This document shows positions 15,648 through 23,713 of a DNA stretch of 34,153 bases, one piece after another. Source of the stretch: an uncultured Roseburia sp. (GTDB taxonomy: Bacteria > Bacillota > Clostridia > Lachnospirales > Lachnospiraceae); NCBI GenBank assembly GCA_900548205.1, contig URJS01000014.1, positions 1 to 34,153 on the forward strand, written 5' to 3'. The notes below the pieces were generated by a model. That model was given only the letters and a program-made list of their open reading frames with translations. It did not search any database and had not been told where the DNA came from. Position 1 is the first letter of the stretch. Every line of letters begins with the position of its first letter. Both the position numbers and the translations under genes were made by a program.

Positions 15648-16994
15648 ATGGCGCATAGAAAGACACAGACAGAGTGGGAAACGGAAATGTCTGAGAAGAT
15701 TTTGGAGCATACACGCAACGAGATTTATCTGGAGCTGCGTTTTTTGGAGATTGCACTTTCGCAGCTTGTGCCAAAGGCGGACGGCACGGTGCAGACGTTT
15801 GCAACAGACGGAGCATATCTTTGTTTTTCATCGGAACAGGTACTTAGGGTATTTCGGCAGAATGCGTTTTTTCTAAACCGTGTATATTTACACACCGTGC
15901 TTCACTGTCTCTTTTCCCATCTGTGGATTGGCGGCAGCCGTCCGCCGCGTCTGTGGCAGCTTGCCTGCGACATTGCCGTTGAGTATGTCATTGATGGGAT
16001 GGACAAGCAGTGCACGAGACGTATTTTAAGCTTTACGCGAAAAGAGCTTTACGCGAAGCTTCAGGCAAAAGAGGGGGCGGTCTCAGCCGCAGTCATCTAT
16101 CGGATGCTAAAGGAGATGGAGACGCAGGAGGACGGTATGGAGCAGCTTCTTTTGCTGGAGCAGGAGTTTTATACCGATGATCACAGATACTGGCCGAGGC
16201 AAAGGGAGGGCGGCGCGGCGCAGCAGGCGGCAGCGGAGAATCAAAAGAAATGGAATAAAATTGCAAGACAGACGAGCATGGAGCAGCAGCGCAGGGGAGA
16301 CGAGACAAAAGAGGGAGAGGAGCTTCTCTCCGCGCAGCTTGCCGCAGAGCGCGGCAGACGTAGCTATCGTGACTTTTTGCGGAGGTTTGCGGTATTAAGG
16401 GAGGAGCTTTGCTGCGATCCCGATGAGTTTGATCTGAATTATTATACCTATGGATTAAAGGTTTATGGAAATCTGCCGCTGATCGAGCCGGTGGAGAGCC
16501 GTGAGGCAAAGAAAATCCGAGAGTTTGTGATCGTGATCGATACCAGCTATTCGACAAGCGGCAGTCTTGTGGAGCAGTTTTTGCGGGAGACCGTCGATAT
16601 TTTAAAACAGAGCGACAGCTTTTTTTCGGATTCCGTGATACGCATTTTACAGTGTGATGATCGGGTGCGCAGTGATGTGACGCTGACCGGAGAACGTGAA
16701 TTAGAGCAGTTTTTGCAGGAATTTCAGTTGATCGGAGGCGGAGGCACGGATTTTCGCCCAGCATTTTTATATGTGAATGAGCTGCGGGAGCATGGAGAAT
16801 TAAGCCATTTGCGGGGGCTTTTGTATTTTACGGATGGAAAGGGCGTCTATCCGAAAAAACGCCCGGAGTATGAGACGGCATTTTTATTTTTGGAGGATTA
16901 TGAGGAGGCGGCAGTGCCGCCTTGGGCAATGAGGCTTCGGCTGGAGCCGGAGGAATTTACGGTGAAGGAAGAAAGAGGAAAGAAAAAGGAATGA
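15648..16994 (+). CDS. VWA-like domain protein with putative metallopeptidase-like N-domain (DUF2201 type)
   Basis: The 448-residue protein has an N-terminal domain resembling the DUF2201 'putative metallopeptidase' fold, with the histidine cluster HTVLHCLFSH (His82, His86, His91). The usual catalytic glutamate is missing after the first histidine. The C-terminal von Willebrand A-like domain has a readable MIDAS: DTSYS (Asp298, Ser300, Ser302), the threonine in GGGTDFRPAF and the aspartate in YFTDGKG. Such proteins act as co-chaperones of MoxR AAA ATPases, as in ViaA-RavA or CoxE-CoxD. The start at 15648 follows AGGAGG. The stop overlaps the MoxR start as ATGA, which supports a physical partnership. 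Confidence 0.87.
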   Translation: MAHRKTQTEWETEMSEKILEHTRNEIYLELRFLEIALSQLVPKADGTVQTFATDGAYLCFSSEQVLRVFRQNAFFLNRVYLHTVLHCLFSHLWIGGSRPPRLWQLACDIAVEYVIDGMDKQCTRRILSFTRKELYAKLQAKEGAVSAAVIYRMLKEMETQEDGMEQLLLLEQEFYTDDHRYWPRQREGGAAQQAAAENQKKWNKIARQTSMEQQRRGDETKEGEELLSAQLAAERGRRSYRDFLRRFAVLREELCCDPDEFDLNYYTYGLKVYGNLPLIEPVESREAKKIREFVIVIDTSYSTSGSLVEQFLRETVDILKQSDSFFSDSVIRILQCDDRVRSDVTLTGERELEQFLQEFQLIGGGGTDFRPAFLYVNELREHGELSHLRGLLYFTDGKGVYPKKRPEYETAFLFLEDYEEAAVPPWAMRLRLEPEEFTVKEERGKKKE

Positions 16995-18481
16995 ATATCA
17001 AGCAGGCAAAAAATGAGATCAAACATACCGTGCAGGCATATCTTGCCAAGAACGCGCACGGAGAATATAAGATACCGGCGATTAGACAGCGGCCGATACT
17101 TTTGATGGGACCACCGGGCGTGGGCAAGACGCAGATTATGGAACAGATCGCAAGGGAGCTTCAGGTGGGGCTTGTGTCGTATACGATCACACATCACACA
17201 AGGCAGAGCGCAGTCGGGCTCCCGTTTATCCGCGAGGAGGAGTTTGACGGCAGGACATATTCTGTCACGGAGTATACGATGAGCGAGATCATCGCGAGCG
17301 TATACCGCAGGATCAGAGACAGCGGACAGCGGGAGGGGATTTTATTTATTGATGAGATCAACTGTGTGTCGGAGACGCTGGCGCCGACGATGCTCCAGTT
17401 TCTGCAGTGCAAGACATTTGGAAATCAGGCGGTGCCAAAGGGCTGGCTGATCGTGGCGGCGGGAAACCCGCCGGAGTACAATAAGTCGGTGCGGGATTTT
17501 GATATGGTAACCTTAGACCGCGTGCGCTATCTGACGGTAGAGGCAGATTTTAAGGTATGGAAGGAGTACGCGAGGGCAAGACAGGTACACGGAGCGATTT
17601 TAAGCTATCTGGAGCTTCGGTCAAATAATTTCTACCGCATCGAGGCGGACGTGGACGGTATGCGTTTTGTGACGGCACGAGGTTGGGAGGATCTGTCAAA
17701 CCTGATGAGTGTTTATGAGGAAATGGGGCTGCCCGTGGACGAGGGAATTGTGGCGGAGTTTTTGCATCACCCCGATATTGCAGAGGATGCGGCGGCATAT
17801 TTTGATCTGTACCGGAAATATCAGGATGATTACGGAATCCCCGAGATCCTTTCCGGCAAAACGAAACCGGCAGTGTTTGCGCGTATTTATCGGGCGGCGT
17901 TTGACGAACGGATCGCTGTCACGAATCTGCTGCTGGACGGACTGTGCGCGATGTTTCACAGGACGGCAGCCGCGCGTGAGCTGACGGATGCATGGTTTGC
18001 GTTTTTAAAGGAGTACCGGGCACAGCTGGCGGGGGAGCTGCCAAAGGATCTCTATGAGCGGATGGTCAAAGAGCGGGAGGAGGCAGCTGCGCGCGTGATG
18101 GCAAACGGAGGCTATACGAGAGAGGAGCAGTCCCTGCAAAAAAGTCTGCTTGCACGGCTTAAGGATCATGCGCCAAAGGGCGGCGATGCAAAGGAATGCT
18201 TTGCGCAGGCAGCGGCAGGCTTTGCGCAGCAGAAGGAGGCGCTTGCATCGCTTGAGGAGGAGACGGCGCAGGCCCTCGAGCACGCATTTGATTTCATGGA
18301 GCAGGCGTTTGAGCACGGACAGGAGCTTGTCGTGTTCGTGACGGAGCTGACCATGAACGGCGATGCGGCGCTGTTTTTATCCGCACACGCCTGTGAGCGA
18401 TATAAAGCTTACAGCAGCGAGCTTTTGGCGGGAACGCGCAGAGCGGAGCTCCTGTCGGAGCTGGCGCGGGATGAACAATAA
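16991..18481 (+). CDS. MoxR-type AAA+ ATPase
   Basis: The 496-residue protein begins at 16991, overlapping the VWA stop; earlier in-frame starts lie inside the VWA gene. Walker A is GPPGVGKT (residues 40-47), Walker B is ILFIDE (117-122), and sensor 1 is the asparagine of VAAGNPPEYN (about 159). These are MoxR-family hallmarks. The C-terminal 180 residues are a charged helical extension, longer than in basic MoxR proteins. MoxR ATPases remodel or activate partner complexes, typically with a VWA protein to hold the substrate. Here the partner is encoded immediately upstream, and an ABC-class ATPase follows after 18 bases. The substrate is unknown. Confidence 0.9.
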   Translation: MNIKQAKNEIKHTVQAYLAKNAHGEYKIPAIRQRPILLMGPPGVGKTQIMEQIARELQVGLVSYTITHHTRQSAVGLPFIREEEFDGRTYSVTEYTMSEIIASVYRRIRDSGQREGILFIDEINCVSETLAPTMLQFLQCKTFGNQAVPKGWLIVAAGNPPEYNKSVRDFDMVTLDRVRYLTVEADFKVWKEYARARQVHGAILSYLELRSNNFYRIEADVDGMRFVTARGWEDLSNLMSVYEEMGLPVDEGIVAEFLHHPDIAEDAAAYFDLYRKYQDDYGIPEILSGKTKPAVFARIYRAAFDERIAVTNLLLDGLCAMFHRTAAARELTDAWFAFLKEYRAQLAGELPKDLYERMVKEREEAAARVMANGGYTREEQSLQKSLLARLKDHAPKGGDAKECFAQAAAGFAQQKEALASLEEETAQALEHAFDFMEQAFEHGQELVVFVTELTMNGDAALFLSAHACERYKAYSSELLAGTRRAELLSELARDEQ

Positions 18482-18499
18482 TATTTGAGGAGGGAATTT

Positions 18500-20203
18500 A
18501 TGCAGTCACAGACAGAGCTTAGAAGCTTATTACAAAAAATCGATCACAGAGGATACCCGGCTTATAAGGACACGAAGGGCAGCTATGATTTCGGCAGCTA
18601 TGTGCTCTCGATCGACCATGTGCAGGGAGACCCGTTTGCATCGCCGTCAAAGGTCAGTGTTCATGTAAAGGGCGGCGCGGCAAAGTTTCCGCCCGCACAC
18701 TATCAGAAGAAATGCAGACGTATCGCCGTCTGCGATTATCTGCTGCGCCGTTTTGGAAAAGAGCTTGAGAAGGTGTCTTTTCAGGCGAAGGGATCGGGAA
18801 AAAGCGGGCTTATGGCGGTCAGCCGTCCGGGGCAGGAGGTGCTTTTGCGCACGGCATGTGAGATGAATGAAAAGAACGGTGATATTATATTGCGCCTTGA
18901 GATTGGATTTCCGGCAAACGGGCGTACGGTCAACGCGCGTGAGCTGGAGAAGATCCTGTTCCAGTTTTTGCCGGGCTGTGTGAAAAGAACGCTGTTTTAT
19001 GCGGCATTGGATGAAGCGGAGGTGGCAAAGACGGCGGATATTGCCGAGGATGCGCAGTATATCAGAGAGCATTTAAAGGAGCGGGGCTTATGTGCGTTTG
19101 TCGCAAACGGCTCGATCCTGCCGCGGGAATCCGGCGTGTCGGGACGTCCGATGAAGGATGCCGTGAAGTTTCGCTCGCCAAAGGAGCTTGAGGTTTCCTT
19201 TACGCTGCCGCATTATGGCGAGATTTTTGGTATGGGTATCCGTCAGGGAGTCACGCTGATCGTGGGCGGCGGCTATCATGGGAAATCCACACTTCTTAAG
19301 GCGCTGGAGCTGGGCGTTTATAACCATATCGCAGGGGACGGCAGGGAATATGTCATCACGGACGATACGGCGGTAAAGATTCGCGCGGAGGACGGCAGGA
19401 GCATTCGGAAGGTAGATATTTCCATGTTCATCAGCAATCTTCCCAATAAGAAGGATACAAAGGAATTTTCTACGGAGGATGCGAGCGGAAGCACCTCGCA
19501 GGCAGCAAATGTTGTGGAGGCAATGGAGGCGGGTGCAACGACGTTTTTGATCGACGAGGATACAAGTGCGACGAATTTTATGATCCGGGATGAGCTGATG
19601 CAGCGTGTGGTCAATCGGGAGGATGAGCCGATCACGCCGTTTATCGACCGCATTCGTGAATTGTATGAGGAATACGGCGTTTCGACGATTCTTGTTGCCG
19701 GAAGCTCGGGTTCGTATTTCCATAAGGCGGACTGCATCATTCAGATGAACCAGTATGAGCCTGTGGAGATCACTGCGTTTGCAAAGGAGGAGGCAAAGCG
19801 CTATCCGATGCCGGAGACGTCCCTACCCCCACAGAGAAAGCCGTCCTGTGTGCGCTGCATCCGCGCGGACCGTGCATGGAAGGAGGACGCCCGCATGAAG
19901 CTAAAGACGATGGGGCGCGATGGGATTTCCATTAACCGCGACACCATAGACGTGCGCTATGTGGAGCAGCTTGCCGACAGCGAGCAGCTTGCGGCGCTTG
20001 CCTATCTCTTAAAATATGCGCAGCTTCATGTGTTTGACGGGAAGCGCACGCTGACCGCGTGTGTGGATGAGCTGCTTCGCGTGCTGGATGAGCGCGGACT
20101 GGCAGCAGTCTGTGAGAGCAGCTATGTTCCGTGCAATCTTGCGGCGCCGAGACGTCAGGAAATTTTTGCTTGTATCAATCGCTATCGCAGATTGATGGTC
20201 TAG
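18500..20203 (+). CDS. Predicted ATPase of the ABC class (COG3044-type)
   Basis: The 567-residue protein belongs to the family called 'predicted ATPase of the ABC class', a soluble stand-alone ATPase without membrane segments. Walker A is GGGYHGKSTLL at about residues 255-265. An ABC-signature-like DASGSTSQA precedes Walker B in TTFLIDEDTSATNFMIRD, and a later switch region reads STILVAGSSGSYF. The N-terminal 240 residues are a family-specific domain of unknown role. The start at 18500 follows AGGAGG by 6 bases; a TTG 15 bases upstream has no such site. It is the last gene of the LRR-VWA-MoxR-ABC module and ends about 45 bases before a terminator hairpin. The biochemical role of the family is not established. 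Confidence 0.88.
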   Translation: MQSQTELRSLLQKIDHRGYPAYKDTKGSYDFGSYVLSIDHVQGDPFASPSKVSVHVKGGAAKFPPAHYQKKCRRIAVCDYLLRRFGKELEKVSFQAKGSGKSGLMAVSRPGQEVLLRTACEMNEKNGDIILRLEIGFPANGRTVNARELEKILFQFLPGCVKRTLFYAALDEAEVAKTADIAEDAQYIREHLKERGLCAFVANGSILPRESGVSGRPMKDAVKFRSPKELEVSFTLPHYGEIFGMGIRQGVTLIVGGGYHGKSTLLKALELGVYNHIAGDGREYVITDDTAVKIRAEDGRSIRKVDISMFISNLPNKKDTKEFSTEDASGSTSQAANVVEAMEAGATTFLIDEDTSATNFMIRDELMQRVVNREDEPITPFIDRIRELYEEYGVSTILVAGSSGSYFHKADCIIQMNQYEPVEITAFAKEEAKRYPMPETSLPPQRKPSCVRCIRADRAWKEDARMKLKTMGRDGISINRDTIDVRYVEQLADSEQLAALAYLLKYAQLHVFDGKRTLTACVDELLRVLDERGLAAVCESSYVPCNLAAPRRQEIFACINRYRRLMV

Positions 20204-20248
20204 GGAGAAGCTGGCGCCAGGTATGGAAGGCAGTTTTATGGATAGAAA

Positions 20249-20292
20249 AAGGACACAGGCATCACGTTTATTCTGGTGATGCCTGTGTCCTT
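20249..20292 (-). terminator. Strong terminator hairpin between convergent genes
   Basis: A perfect 17-bp stem is formed by 20249-20265 and 20276-20292 around a 10-base loop. On the minus strand it is followed by CTTTTTC, so it ends the zinc-ribbon gene. On the plus strand the T-tract is weak, yet the hairpin may also stop the ABC-ATPase operon. Confidence 0.8.
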
Positions 20293-20314
20293 CTGGTCCT
20301 GCTTATCCTGAGCT

Positions 20315-20599
20315 TCACAGAGTTGGCAGCCGATTACCGCAGTATGGGCAGTTTTTCATGTAAAATGCCCCGTGGGTTGGCAGTGCAGCACGGCAAAACG
20401 GACATTTCCAACCGGACATAGGAACGAAAAAGCCGGAAAGGGTCAGTACGATGCCTACGATCGATAGAAAGGAAAGATCGAAGTAACCGGAAAACACCAT
20501 GAGCAAAATCCCTATGATTTTCAAGCTGGCGCTTAAAGCCCTTATTTCTCCCAAGGTCAATTTTTTCTTTTTTTTCTTCGTGTTTCGTTCTCTTTTCAT
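20315..20599 (-). CDS. Small membrane protein with C-terminal zinc ribbon
   Basis: The 94-residue protein has three parts. A very basic N-terminus (residues 1-15, six consecutive lysines) is followed by two adjacent hydrophobic helices (about residues 27-42 and 44-61). The C-terminal zinc ribbon has the two knuckles CPFC and CPYC about 20 residues apart. I do not recognise a named family; such proteins are common in Clostridia as 'zinc ribbon domain-containing protein'. The start has a strong GGGAGGGGGG ribosome binding site. A consensus promoter lies upstream and a strong terminator downstream, so the gene is a complete single transcription unit and probably real despite its size. Confidence 0.72.
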   Translation of the reverse strand: MKRERNTKKKKKKLTLGEIRALSASLKIIGILLMVFSGYFDLSFLSIVGIVLTLSGFFVPMSGWKCPFCRAALPTHGAFYMKNCPYCGNRLPTL

Positions 20600-20686
20600 T
20601 CGGCCCCCCTCCCTTTTCCTCCATAAATATCGTGCAGAAATTTCAGATAAAAAATCTGCTGCCGTTGTTTGGTTTGGTTATTTTAA

Positions 20687-20715
20687 ATAATAGGATAGTT
20701 ATTTTGTTTTGTCAA
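20687..20715 (-). promoter_or_regulatory. Consensus sigma-A promoter for the zinc-ribbon gene
   Basis: Read on the minus strand, a perfect TTGACA (20710-20715) is followed after 17 bases by TATTAT (20687-20692). It lies about 90 bases upstream of the zinc-ribbon start. A short inverted repeat, TGTAC and GTACA, lies just upstream of the -35 and could be an operator. Confidence 0.7.
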
Positions 20716-20750
20716 GTGTACTATTTGTACAAGGAGAAAGGGCGGTGGGG

Positions 20751-20779
20751 TTGATGATTCCACAAGGATATGGCAAAAT
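20751..20779 (+). promoter_or_regulatory. Possible promoter for the GTPase-RNase fusion gene
   Basis: TTGATG (20751-20756) and CAAAAT (20774-20779) are separated by 17 bases; each matches four of six consensus bases. A transcript starting near 20786 would carry a leader of about 87 bases that includes the hairpin at 20820-20864. Confidence 0.3.
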
Positions 20780-20819
20780 AAGATAAGAAAATGCATATTT
20801 TGAATATCATCGACTTTCG

Positions 20820-20864
20820 CCCCTTTCTGTGCTATGATAGGAAAATACGAATCATAGAAAGGGG
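20820..20864 (+). promoter_or_regulatory. Leader hairpin that sequesters the ribosome binding site of the fusion gene
   Basis: CCCCTTT (20820-20826) pairs with AAAGGGG (20858-20864), and CTATGAT (20832-20838) pairs with ATCATAG (20851-20857). This gives 14 base pairs with one 5-base bulge and a 12-base loop. The AAAGGGG strand is the ribosome binding site, 8 bases before the ATG at 20873, so the closed form should block initiation. An alternative reading is a DNA operator overlapping a TATGAT -10 box. Confidence 0.55.
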
Positions 20865-20872
20865 TATTTTCT

Positions 20873-23620
20873 ATGGAGAATACGTCTGAAAACAACACGG
20901 CGCAGCAGCCATTCAAATATATCACCACGGCGGTGCTTGCTCATGTCGACGCCGGGAAGACGACGCTCTCGGAGGCGATGCTTTACGTCAGCGGCAACAT
21001 CCGGAAGGCGGGGCGCGTGGACAACGGCGACGCGTTTCTTGACACGGACGAGATGGAACGCGCGCGCGGCATTACGATTTTTTCCAGTCAGGCAGTGCTA
21101 AAGCTGCCGGGCGGCGTGCTGACGCTTTTAGACACGCCGGGGCACGTCGATTTCTCTGCCGAGATGGAGCGCGTACTCTCTGTGCTTGATTACGCGATCC
21201 TCGTCATAAGCGGCGCAGACGGTGTGCAGGAACACACCATGACGCTCTGGCGGCTATTGCGGCATCTGAACATTCCGGTGTTTTTGTTTGTGAACAAGAT
21301 GGATCAGGCGGGAACAGATCAAGAAAGACTGCTCGCACATCTGCGCCGCGTGCTCTCGGAAAACTGCGTGGACTTTTCGGACCGGGGGACGGAGGCATTT
21401 TACGAGAGCGCTGCAATGTGCGACGAGGCTGCGCTTGAGGAATATCTGGAAAACGGAGCGGTGTCGGATGACACGATCGCCGCGCTGATCGGGGAGCGGA
21501 AGCTGTTTCCCTGCTTTTTTGGCTCTGCGCGAAAGATGGAGGGTGTGTCAGAATTTCTGGAGGCATTCTTTGCCTATGCGAGGGAACCGGAATATCCGGC
21601 GGAGTTCGGGGCGAAGGTTTATAAGATCACGCGGGATGCGCAGGGAGTGCGTCTGACCCACATGAAGATCACCGGGGGAAGGCTTGCGGTAAAGCAGTTG
21701 TTATCCGGTGTGAAAAGAGGCGGTGCAGGCGGCGGGGGCGAAGCGGAAATCTGGGAGGAAAAGGTCAACCAGATCCGTATTTATTCGGGCGAGAAGTATG
21801 AGACGACAGATGCGGTTACGGCTGGGCGGATCTGTACGGTGACCGGTTTAAATGAGACATATCCGGGCGAGGGGCTCGGCGTGGAAGAAGCGTCAGAGCA
21901 GCCGGTATTAGAGCCGGTGCTCACCTATCGGATTCTTCCGCCGGAGGGAGTGGACGCGGCGCTTTTGCTGCCAAAGCTGCGGCTTTTGGAGGAGGAAGAA
22001 CCACAGCTTCAGCTCGTCTGGGATGAGAAGCTGCGCGGTATTTTTGTTCGGATGATGGGAGAGGTACAGCTTGAGGTTTTAAAGAGCCGTATTCTGACGC
22101 GCTTTGGCATGGAGGTGACGTTTGGAGCGGGGCATGTGGTGTACCGCGAGACGATCGCGGACACGGTGGAGGGCGTCGGACATTTTGAGCCGCTGCGCCA
22201 TTACGCGGAGGTGCATTTAAAGCTCGAGCCGGGAGAGCCGGGCAGCGGTATGCAGTTTGCAGCCGCGTGCAGTGAGGATGTGCTGGATAAAAACTGGCAG
22301 CGTCTGATCCTGACACATTTAAGGGAGCGGGAGCACCGCGGTGTGCTCACGGGTGCGGCAGTTACCGATATGAAAATCACGCTCGTGTCGGGCAGGGCGC
22401 ATGTAAAGCACACGGAGGGCGGCGACTTCAGGCAGGCGACCTACCGTGCCGTGCGTCAGGGACTGATGCGGGCGAAGTCGGTGCTGCTTGAGCCGTATTA
22501 TGATTTTGTTTTGGAAGTGCCGGAGCAGGCGGTCGGCAGGGCGATGACAGATGTGGAGCGGATGCACGGGGAGATCCGTTACGGCGAGGGCTGGGAGGAA
22601 GCAGACGAGGGCGCAGCGGGTGAGCCCATGCTGCGCCGCCTTGTGGGGAGCGCGCCTGTTGCCACGATGCAGAATTATCAGAAGGAGATCATTTCCTACA
22701 CGAAGGGGCAGGGAAGGCTGACCCTTTCCAATAAGGGCTATTTCCCGTGTCACAATGCGGACGAGGTCGTGGAGGCTTTTGGCTATGATGCTGCGCGTGA
22801 TACGGAGCACACGCCGGATTCCGTTTTCTGCGCGCACGGCGCGGGATTTGTCGTGCCGTGGGATCAGGTCGCAGAATATATGCACCTGCCGGGGATTTTT
22901 GCGGAGGCGTCGGAGGAGACACAGAAAAAGACGCAGCCGGAGAGTGCTTCGGCGCGGGAGGAGCTCTGGCTTGGCACGGAGGAGATCGACCGGATCTTAG
23001 CGCAGGCTTCCGGTGCAAGCAGGGGGACAAAGGAAGCGTGGAAGCGCGGCAGAGGACGGCGGGAGCAGCCCGCGTCTGTCGTTACAAGAACGTACCGCCC
23101 CCAAACGGGCGGCGTGGAATATCTTTTGGTGGACGGTTACAATATTATTTTTGCGTGGGAGGAGCTCGCAGAACTGGCAAGGGAGACGATCGACGGCGCG
23201 CGCGGAAAGCTTTTGGACATTCTCTGCAATTATCAGGCAATCCGCGGGTGCGAGCTGATCATTGTCTTTGACGCTTACCGTGTGGCGGGACATGGGACGG
23301 AAATTTTGGACTATCACAACATCCATGTGGTCTACACGAAGGAGGCGGAGACCGCAGATGCGTATATTGAGAAATTTGCCCACGCGCACGCAAGGGAGCA
23401 CCGCGTGACTGTGGCGACCTCCGACGGGCTGGAGCAGATCATCATAAGAGGCGCAGGATGCCTGCTTTTATCGGCGAGAGATCTCTGGGAGGAGGTAGCG
23501 CGCGCGGGCAGACAGACGCTGGAGGCGTATCAAAAAAAGCGGGAAAAGAGCCGCTCCTATCTGCTGGACGGTGTTTTGCTCAAGGGGCTTTTGGAGGAGA
23601 AGGAACAGGAGGGGGACTAA
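20873..23620 (+). CDS. TetM/EF-G-like translational GTPase fused to a Rae1/YacP NYN endoribonuclease
   Basis: The 915-residue protein is much longer than Tet(M) (about 640). Residues 1-690 are a ribosomal-protection/EF-G-like GTPase with G1 AHVDAGKT (23-30), G2 RGIT, G3 DTPGHVDF and G4 NKMD, plus domains III-V. Domain IV carries AHVKHTEGGDFRQAT where Tet(M) has the SPVST loop that displaces tetracycline, so resistance is unlikely. After a charged linker, residues 749-905 form a NYN/PIN nuclease resembling B. subtilis Rae1 (YacP): LLVDGYNIIFAW with Asp754, IIVFDAYRV, TKEAETADAYIEKFA and VATSDGLEQ. Rae1 cuts mRNA in the ribosomal A site. The fusion probably delivers a nuclease to, or clears it from, stalled ribosomes (inference). 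Its ribosome binding site lies in a hairpin. Confidence 0.88.
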   Translation: MENTSENNTAQQPFKYITTAVLAHVDAGKTTLSEAMLYVSGNIRKAGRVDNGDAFLDTDEMERARGITIFSSQAVLKLPGGVLTLLDTPGHVDFSAEMERVLSVLDYAILVISGADGVQEHTMTLWRLLRHLNIPVFLFVNKMDQAGTDQERLLAHLRRVLSENCVDFSDRGTEAFYESAAMCDEAALEEYLENGAVSDDTIAALIGERKLFPCFFGSARKMEGVSEFLEAFFAYAREPEYPAEFGAKVYKITRDAQGVRLTHMKITGGRLAVKQLLSGVKRGGAGGGGEAEIWEEKVNQIRIYSGEKYETTDAVTAGRICTVTGLNETYPGEGLGVEEASEQPVLEPVLTYRILPPEGVDAALLLPKLRLLEEEEPQLQLVWDEKLRGIFVRMMGEVQLEVLKSRILTRFGMEVTFGAGHVVYRETIADTVEGVGHFEPLRHYAEVHLKLEPGEPGSGMQFAAACSEDVLDKNWQRLILTHLREREHRGVLTGAAVTDMKITLVSGRAHVKHTEGGDFRQATYRAVRQGLMRAKSVLLEPYYDFVLEVPEQAVGRAMTDVERMHGEIRYGEGWEEADEGAAGEPMLRRLVGSAPVATMQNYQKEIISYTKGQGRLTLSNKGYFPCHNADEVVEAFGYDAARDTEHTPDSVFCAHGAGFVVPWDQVAEYMHLPGIFAEASEETQKKTQPESASAREELWLGTEEIDRILAQASGASRGTKEAWKRGRGRREQPASVVTRTYRPQTGGVEYLLVDGYNIIFAWEELAELARETIDGARGKLLDILCNYQAIRGCELIIVFDAYRVAGHGTEILDYHNIHVVYTKEAETADAYIEKFAHAHAREHRVTVATSDGLEQIIIRGAGCLLLSARDLWEEVARAGRQTLEAYQKKREKSRSYLLDGVLLKGLLEEKEQEGD

Positions 23621-23713
23621 ATCTGTATCATTTACTTTGGCATATCGTATTGATTGATACATAGAGAGAAGACATACAGGACATACTAATAGAAAAAACG
23701 AGGTGGAATGAAT

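Noticed and set aside
18485..18499. TTG start for the ABC-class ATPase
   Set aside because: It would place AGGAGG inside the coding sequence; the ATG at 18500 has that site at proper spacing.
20873..23620. Annotation as a tetracycline-resistance determinant
   Set aside because: The overall similarity is to Tet(M), but the SPVST loop of domain IV is replaced and an RNase domain is fused. Resistance is not supported by the sequence.
23624..23661. TGTATCA / TGATACA inverted repeat upstream of the hydrogenase gene
   Set aside because: The arms are only 7 bases with a 24-base gap in AT-rich sequence. No T-tract or promoter fits it, so it could be chance.
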